Below are positions 58,374-64,000 of a stretch of 64,000 nucleotides of DNA, piece by piece (within the stretch, counting starts at the first letter, position 1; every line of letters starts with the position of its first letter). The stretch covers positions 124,001 to 188,000 of the forward strand of contig NZ_WBKO01000003.1 of NCBI RefSeq assembly GCF_032842345.1. The letters run 5' to 3'. A program made the position numbers and the translations under genes. Source of the DNA: Methanoculleus caldifontis (lineage in GTDB: Archaea; Halobacteriota; Methanomicrobia; Methanomicrobiales; Methanoculleaceae). A model generated the notes under the pieces. That model saw only the letters and a program-made list of their open reading frames with translations, was not told where the DNA came from and made no database searches.

Positions 58374-59819
58374 CTAGAGGACCCCGATCCGCGCAAGCGC
58401 CGGAGAGAGCGATGTCAGGTGACCCTGGATATAGACCGTCGAGTGGGGATCGGCGCCCATAGCGAGCGCGAGGAGTTCGGTGATGTGAAGCACCGGGATG
58501 CCCATGTGGTCGTATACGAGTTCGCACCCCGGGCAGTCGACGACCATCACGTCGAGACGGTTGTCCACGAAATCCCGGCAAACAAGCCGGTTCAGCCGGG
58601 GAACCTCGTCGGCATCGCCGTTCAGGTGCCGGTCAAAGAGGTTCTTGACACCGCCGCAGCAGTAGTGCTCCATCCTGCTCCTGACGACCTGCGCCCCGGT
58701 GATCGTCGTGAGGTCGTGCAATTTCCGCGGGACGGCAAGGCTGCCGTTCATCTTCCGGTAGTGGCAACTGACGTGAACCCCGACCCGGAGCCCCGAGAGC
58801 CGCGTCTCGACGAGCCTCTGGAGCTCGCCGAGGTAGAGCGGGTAGAGGTCGAGGATGTTCGCCACGGAGAACCCCCCCGGTTCGCTCACCTCCCGCCCGA
58901 TCCTGCCCAGTGCCTCGTTCACCACCGCCCGGTTGGCGCTCCCGGCGAGGAGTTCCAGCGCAGCGACATACGAGTCGCTGCAGGTCGGGCAGATCCCGGT
59001 GACGGCGATATCGTCCTCTCCGCACGCGTCGCGGATGACGCTGAGGTTCCGGGCGGTGAGGAGGAGCCGGTCGGCAAACCCGGCGCCGCCCATGTAATGC
59101 GGAGCGCCTCCGCAGCAGGTCTGCGAACTCGAGGTCACGCACCGGACGCCGAGCGCAGAAAGGATCCTGCGTTGCGAGAGATCGGCGCCGGGGTAGTTGA
59201 AGGCGCAGCAGGACCGGAGGTGGAAGACCTGGTCCGGGGGAGTGAGCGGGCGTTTCGGCGCCGCGTGTCCGTTCAGGGAGAAGGCCGACGCGTCGACCGG
59301 ACGGAGGAGGAGGCTCCCGACCTCGGCGACGGCCCGCTCGTCGACCCGGTAGGGGTGCCGGACGGCCTTCGCGACGAAGTTCCCGAGTCTCCTCCTGCTC
59401 GCGTAGACAGGAAGAAAGGCGTAAGGCGGGAGCCCTCCCCGGTCAAGGAGCATCCGGCGGAAGACCGGCTGGACATGCTCCGTCTCGTAGACGGCGTTGA
59501 TGATCCCGCCGATGCTGACGGACCGCGGGCAGATCGTCTCGCAGGAGTAGCACTGGACGCAGTCGGCAAGGTTGATCTCCGGGCGCCGTCCTGCCTGGAG
59601 GGCTGCGGTCACCCCCCGTGCGAGGTAGCCGGAGTCCCCGTTCGCTCCGGGATCGTTTATCCGCGCAGGGCAGTAGGGCGTGCAGGAGCCGCAGGCGTTG
59701 CAGAGCAGGAAGTTCCGGAGCCGGGGGTCCCTCTCGTCGAGCAGGCGGCGGATGGCCCCCTCCGTGATGGCGTCCAGGACGATCTTCCTGTCCGGCCACG
59801 GGAGAGCTCTACCGAGCAT
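58374..59819 (-). CDS. HdrC-HdrB-like fusion iron-sulfur protein
   Basis: A 481-residue protein. The HdrC-like N terminus binds two [4Fe-4S] clusters: LCNACGSCTPYCPARIN (about 41) and DCVQCYSCETICPRSV (about 86). Two CCG domains follow: HLRSCCAFNYPGAD, TCCGGAPHYMGG and GICPTCSDSY, then HVSCHYRKMNG, HYCCGGVKN and VDCPGCELVY. The second has the full HdrB-type set that ligates the noncubane clusters where disulfides are reduced. Normal HdrB is separate, so this is the HdrCB fused form like TfrB. It may reduce a disulfide or fumarate-linked thiol. The ATG at 59819 was preferred to an upstream TTG. Confidence 0.85.
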   Translation of the reverse strand: MLGRALPWPDRKIVLDAITEGAIRRLLDERDPRLRNFLLCNACGSCTPYCPARINDPGANGDSGYLARGVTAALQAGRRPEINLADCVQCYSCETICPRSVSIGGIINAVYETEHVQPVFRRMLLDRGGLPPYAFLPVYASRRRLGNFVAKAVRHPYRVDERAVAEVGSLLLRPVDASAFSLNGHAAPKRPLTPPDQVFHLRSCCAFNYPGADLSQRRILSALGVRCVTSSSQTCCGGAPHYMGGAGFADRLLLTARNLSVIRDACGEDDIAVTGICPTCSDSYVAALELLAGSANRAVVNEALGRIGREVSEPGGFSVANILDLYPLYLGELQRLVETRLSGLRVGVHVSCHYRKMNGSLAVPRKLHDLTTITGAQVVRSRMEHYCCGGVKNLFDRHLNGDADEVPRLNRLVCRDFVDNRLDVMVVDCPGCELVYDHMGIPVLHITELLALAMGADPHSTVYIQGHLTSLSPALARIGVL

Positions 59820-60120
59820 GCTCAAACCGGAAGACCGTTGTCCCGGCCTCTGCTCCGTGCATCCTAAAACAGGTCGTCCGTCCTTCTCCCGGAGAACGTC
59901 CAGGGCCGGCGACCGGCCTGCACCGCTTCCAGTATCGATTCATCGCTCCCCCCGTGTTCATAACGTCGTCGGTTACAATCCTGCGAGGACTACTTAATTG
60001 TTTGGATCAGGATCCGCCGGGACTCGCCGATGAGGGAGCCGCCGGAGCAACAGTCGCCGGCACGGTCCTGCGGGGCCGTCTGAGGGGCGGCGAGCGCCGG
60101 TTCGGGCTGGAAAAAGAGGG
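59820..60120. other. Gap between the HdrCB-like and SOD genes
   Basis: No gene is supported in these 301 bases. TGTTTTAGG near 59865 on the minus strand is a weak promoter candidate for the fusion gene. Just after the SOD stop the coding strand has CTCTTTTTCC, a pyrimidine-rich archaeal terminator type. Confidence 0.35.
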
Positions 60121-60750
<630 letters not shown>

Positions 60751-60781
60751 GGGTATCAACTGTCCCTATGGAGAGCGAGGT

Positions 60782-60840
60782 ATTTATGATGTTGGTGGGC
60801 CCGGGCCGGAGCGGCACCCAACACCTTTAAATATCCCGGA
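60782..60840. promoter_or_regulatory. Divergent promoters of the SOD and glycosyltransferase genes
   Basis: Leftward CATAAATACC (about 60782-60791 on the minus strand) serves SOD. Rightward CTTTAAATATCC (about 60828-60839) lies about 80 bases before the glycosyltransferase start. The two boxes are about 40 bases apart. Confidence 0.45.
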
Positions 60841-60917
60841 GCGATGGGTGGTATCCTGACCGTCCTGCACGTTCCGGTGCGCGAGCACGAGGCCCTCAGG
60901 CCGGCGGTGGCCACTTC

Positions 60918-62465
60918 ATGAAGACGGCAGCACGCATATCGCTCTTTACCGTCACGCTCGTGATACTGGTGGCGCTCGTGCTTCTCCACGACCTCCACCT
61001 CATACTCGCCGGAGCAGGCTGGGACCTCTCTGCGAGAGCGGTCACCCTCGTCCTCGTCGGCGTCACGGCGTTCGGGGCTGTCCAGTTCCTCAGTTACGCC
61101 GATCACCTCCTGCGATCGCTTTACGCCTACCCCGTGAGCCATCCTGCGCCGCCCGTGAGCGACGGTCCTCTCCCTCCTGCCGCGGTCTTCATCCCCGCCT
61201 ACAACGAGGACCCTTCCGTGGTCGAGTCCTGCGTCAGCGCGTGTGCGGCGATCGCCTATCCCGGCGTCAGCATTTACCTCCTCGACGACTCTACGGACCC
61301 GGAGAAGAGGGCGGCGCTAAAAGAGGTCGCACGGAAGTTCGGCATCCGGTACATCCACCGGGACCACAGGAAAGGGTTCAAGGCCGGGGCGATCAACCAT
61401 GCCCTCTCCCTCCTCGACGACGGGACGCCCTACCTCCTCGTGCTCGACGCCGACCAGAGGGTGAAACCGACGATCCTCGCCGACCTGGTCCCGGTCCTCG
61501 AGGCCGACCCCGCCGCGTCCTTCGTCCAGACCCCGCAGTTCTTCCGGTCGGAGAAGAACGACCCGATAAGCGTCACCTTCTCCTACCAGCAGCACATCTA
61601 CAACAAGCACGTCTGCAGGGGCCTCTCCGTCAACCGCACCGCCATGCTGACCGGCTCGAACTGCGTCTTCCGGACGAGCCATCTCGCCGCCGTCGGGGGG
61701 ATGGACGAGACCTGCATCGCCGAGGATATCGCCACCTGCTTTGCGTTCCACCTCAGGGGACACCGCGGGATCTTCCTTGACGCCGTATACGCCGAAGGGC
61801 TCGCGCCGCCGAACCTCGCCGCCTACTTCACGCAGCAGCTCCGCTGGGCATACGGGAACACCCGGCTTCTGCTGACCATCTTCCGGCACCTTGCGGCACA
61901 CCCCCGGAGCATGCCCCTGCTCCATTGGATCGAGTTCGTCGTGATCGTCTCCATGTACCTGCTCGGGGGGGTGAACGTAGCGTTCTTCCTCCTTCCCGTC
62001 GCCACGCTCCTCTTCGCCGTCCCTATCCTGCCGGTATGGCTCCCGTCGGTCTTTGCCGTGGTGCTCGTGGTGGTGATCGCCATTCAGGTCGCCATCAGCA
62101 TCCGCGAGCGGCAGTACTCCCTCCGCGACCTCGCGCTCTCGCAGGCGATCTTCAACACGCTCGCGTTCGTCTACGCCCGGGCGATCCTGTACGCCGTCTC
62201 CGGCAAGGATCTCCCGTTCGTCGTGACACCCAAGGTGGCGGCGGGACCGGCCGGCCGGACGCCCCGCGTCAGGATCGCGCCGGTCCTCCTCGTGATCGCC
62301 GCCATCCTGGTCTCGATGGCCGCCGCCATCCTCCGGCTCGCCGCCGGGGAGCCGGGAGCCGCATCGGTGATCCCGTTCTTCTGGGCCGGGTACACGCTCC
62401 TCGTCCTCTCGTCGTTCCTGGTCGTCTGGCGGCGGGACGGGAGACGGGTGCCGGAGAGCGGGTGA
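60918..62465 (+). CDS. Membrane family 2 glycosyltransferase (cellulose-synthase-like)
   Basis: A 515-residue processive GT2. Two N-terminal helices (about 8-30, 40-62) precede the catalytic domain, which has VFIPAYNEDPSVVESCVSAC, LLDDSTDPEK, VLDADQRVKP (the D-x-D), TCIAEDIATCFAF (the catalytic Asp) and TQQLRWAYGNTR (the QxxRW motif). Four to six helices follow to the C terminus. It should polymerise a sugar across the membrane into an extracellular polysaccharide. It is longer at the C end than simple NodC forms but lacks a PilZ domain. The context gives no substrate. Confidence 0.9.
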   Translation: MKTAARISLFTVTLVILVALVLLHDLHLILAGAGWDLSARAVTLVLVGVTAFGAVQFLSYADHLLRSLYAYPVSHPAPPVSDGPLPPAAVFIPAYNEDPSVVESCVSACAAIAYPGVSIYLLDDSTDPEKRAALKEVARKFGIRYIHRDHRKGFKAGAINHALSLLDDGTPYLLVLDADQRVKPTILADLVPVLEADPAASFVQTPQFFRSEKNDPISVTFSYQQHIYNKHVCRGLSVNRTAMLTGSNCVFRTSHLAAVGGMDETCIAEDIATCFAFHLRGHRGIFLDAVYAEGLAPPNLAAYFTQQLRWAYGNTRLLLTIFRHLAAHPRSMPLLHWIEFVVIVSMYLLGGVNVAFFLLPVATLLFAVPILPVWLPSVFAVVLVVVIAIQVAISIRERQYSLRDLALSQAIFNTLAFVYARAILYAVSGKDLPFVVTPKVAAGPAGRTPRVRIAPVLLVIAAILVSMAAAILRLAAGEPGAASVIPFFWAGYTLLVLSSFLVVWRRDGRRVPESG

Positions 62466-62502
62466 AGATCTGACGGGGCGTTGCCGGCGAAAAAAAGATG
62501 GA

Positions 62503-64000
62503 TTATCTGAATCGCTGCCAGAGGATCCGGCCCATCACGCGGAAGGTGAAGTCGAGTTCCTCGAAGCTCGGGATCCCGTTCTCCTTGAGGACCTTGCGGC
62601 CCCGTTCCATCGAGTCGCCGCCGAGCAGCGTCCCGACGATCATGTTCTCGGTCTTCTCCGAGAACCGGGTGATCTGGTTTGCGAGCTGCTCGGAGCCGAT
62701 GACGAGGTTCGGGAACCCGACGACGAACGCGATGTCCCAGCAGTCCTGGTGCCTGGCGAGGATGCTGAACGTCTGCTCGAACCGCTTCTCGTTAGCGTCG
62801 CCGAGGAGGTCGATCGGGTTGCCTTTGTTCCAGAACTCGGGCAGGAGTTCGTTGAGTTCTTTCAAGACATCCGGCGGCAGGGTGATGATGTCGATCCCGT
62901 AGCGCTCGGCGTAGTCGGAGGAGAGCACCGCAAACCCGCCGGCGTTCGTGATCACGACCGCGCGCTTGCCCCGCGGGTAGCCCTTCGGGAGCGCGAGCAT
63001 CTCCGCGACCTGGAACGCTCCGGTCAGGGTGTGGACGGGGATCACGCCGGCCTCGCGGAAGGCTTCCATGTAGACGTCGTACGACCCGGAGAGGGAACCC
63101 GTATGGGACGAGGCTGCTGCCTGGCCTTTGGCGGAGGAGCCGGACTTGATCGCCACGACGGGCTTGGTCTTCGCGACCTCGCTGACCACCTTCATGAAGG
63201 TCTTGCCGTCCTGGACCTCCTCGATGTAGAGGATGATGCCCTTGGTCTTGGGGTCGCGCTCCACGAACCTGAGGTAGTCGATGAAGTTGAGGTCCGCCTG
63301 GTTACCCACCGAGACGACCGCCGAAAAGCCGATGTCCTGCTTGATGCTCCAGTCGACCACCGTGTTGACGATGGCGCCGCTCTGGGAGATGAAGGCGATG
63401 CTACCGGGTTTCGGGGACTCGTGGACGTAGGTGGTGTCGATGCCCTTGGGGGGGACGATCAGGCCGAGGCAGTTCGGACCTATGATCCGCGTGCCGTAAC
63501 CCTTTGCGATCTGGAGGACCCGGTCCTCGAGCGCCTTGCCTCCTTCGCCCATCTCCTTGAAACCGGCGGTGATGACGATCGCCATTGAGACGCCTTTCTG
63601 GCCGCACTCCTCGATGACGCTCGGCACGTGCTTTGCGGGGACGGTGATGACCGCCATGTCAACGGGGTTCGGGATATCGAGGATGGAGGGGTAGGCTTTG
63701 AGTCCCTGGACCTCGCCACGCTTGTTGTTGACGGGGTAGAGCTGTCCGGGGAAGTGGAGGAGGTTGTGCATCACGGCGTAACCCATCTTCTTGGGCTCCG
63801 ACGAGGCCCCGATGACCGCGATCGACCGGGGGGTGAAGTACTCGATCGGGACGAACGGCCGCTCTTTCACCGTCCGCTCGACCGCTTCGTCGTCGACGAA
63901 GATACGGGCGTCGACGATGCAGGCCCCCGACTCGTACAGCCTGACAGGGTTGATGTCGAACTCGACGACGTTGGTGTTCTCGGCGAAGAAGCAGTTGACC
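62503..64000 (-). CDS. ADP-forming acyl/acetyl-CoA synthetase, partial, beta-alpha order
   Basis: The gene continues past the right edge of the window; its 5' end is missing. What is seen starts with VVEFDINPVRLYESGACIVD, the end of an ATP-grasp (beta) domain, then an alpha unit: PRSIAVIGASSEPKKMGYAV (CoA-binding), AFISQSGAIVNTVVD, and ASSHTGSLSGSYDVY, whose His is the phosphorylated residue. Thus beta precedes alpha, unlike the alpha-beta order of many fused enzymes. It links acyl-CoA cleavage to ATP formation, or activates acetate in the reverse. The C terminus is complete; the GTG near 63870 is internal. Confidence 0.88.
   Translation of the reverse strand, partial: VNCFFAENTNVVEFDINPVRLYESGACIVDARIFVDDEAVERTVKERPFVPIEYFTPRSIAVIGASSEPKKMGYAVMHNLLHFPGQLYPVNNKRGEVQGLKAYPSILDIPNPVDMAVITVPAKHVPSVIEECGQKGVSMAIVITAGFKEMGEGGKALEDRVLQIAKGYGTRIIGPNCLGLIVPPKGIDTTYVHESPKPGSIAFISQSGAIVNTVVDWSIKQDIGFSAVVSVGNQADLNFIDYLRFVERDPKTKGIILYIEEVQDGKTFMKVVSEVAKTKPVVAIKSGSSAKGQAAASSHTGSLSGSYDVYMEAFREAGVIPVHTLTGAFQVAEMLALPKGYPRGKRAVVITNAGGFAVLSSDYAERYGIDIITLPPDVLKELNELLPEFWNKGNPIDLLGDANEKRFEQTFSILARHQDCWDIAFVVGFPNLVIGSEQLANQITRFSEKTENMIVGTLLGGDSMERGRKVLKENGIPSFEELDFTFRVMGRILWQRFR

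Noticed and set aside
58419-59867. Plus-strand frame opposite the HdrCB-like gene
   Set aside because: The minus strand has exact cluster motifs; the plus-strand frame is a by-product.

Overview
The window reads as chromosomal DNA of a GC-rich methanogenic archaeon of the Methanomicrobiales, most like Methanoculleus. The support is a coenzyme F430 operon (cfbA-cfbE-cfbD-cfbB), methanogenesis marker protein 9, a FilR1-type regulator, a fused HdrC-HdrB-like protein, a geranylgeranyl-type lipid reductase, archaeal TATA boxes 25-35 bases before many starts, and several near-leaderless transcripts. No rRNA operon, CRISPR array or intact insertion sequence was seen.

Layout. 0.1-12.9 kb: NhaP-type antiporter, arylsulfatase, a pentameric ligand-gated ion channel with a large extra N-terminal region, a DUF6325-like protein, a membrane protein, a GYD protein, a multi-PAS protein and a methyltransferase. 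12.9-23.8 kb: a patchwork of intact genes (beta-propeller surface protein, sulfite-oxidase-fold molybdoprotein with a tiny heme-type membrane partner, GNAT, MFS pump, hexapeptide acetyltransferase, winged-helix regulator with palindromic operators) and many broken genes: two HepT-like toxin fragments, a second fragment of the regulator, duplicated transporter scraps and a gene start without a body. 23.8-28.5 kb: a visibly AT-rich insert with a two-gene nuclease-helicase module resembling Hachiman (HamA/HamB), lying beside tRNA-Glu(TTC). 28.5-37 kb: ilvE, the F430 operon, then a divergent four-gene operon (nuclease-like protein, marker 9, CitG-like, DUF447). 37-39.1 kb: four consecutive single-domain fasciclin genes without signal peptides. 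39.3-48.7 kb: DNA repair genes (UvsE, MutY-like), a Dna2-like nuclease-helicase, a fasciclin lipoprotein, a thioredoxin/NHL protein and a TIM-barrel protein. 48.7-64 kb: a Cys-rich small protein, FilR1 regulator, secreted ComEC-like hydrolase with DUF3006, lipid reductase, a divergent RNase III-like protein, an ATP-cone protein, MATE pump, sensor kinase, HdrCB-like fusion, superoxide dismutase, family 2 glycosyltransferase, and an ADP-forming acyl-CoA synthetase that runs off the right edge.

Two dispersed repeat types recur in intergenic gaps: a long inverted repeat built from CGCGAAG words (29.6, 39.2, 41.3-41.7 and 51.7 kb) and a GGTGCTCAAACTC module that accompanies it at three of the four places.

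Functional groups: methanogenesis cofactor assembly (cfb genes, marker 9), probable C1-cofactor-linked genes (CitG-like, DUF447), oxidative and UV damage defence (SOD, UvsE, MutY-like), antiphage or plasmid defence (Hachiman-like pair plus toxin fragments), and a cell-surface set (sulfatase, channel, beta-propeller, fasciclin lipoprotein, secreted metallo-hydrolase). Names rest on motif recognition in translated sequence; no database search was run.
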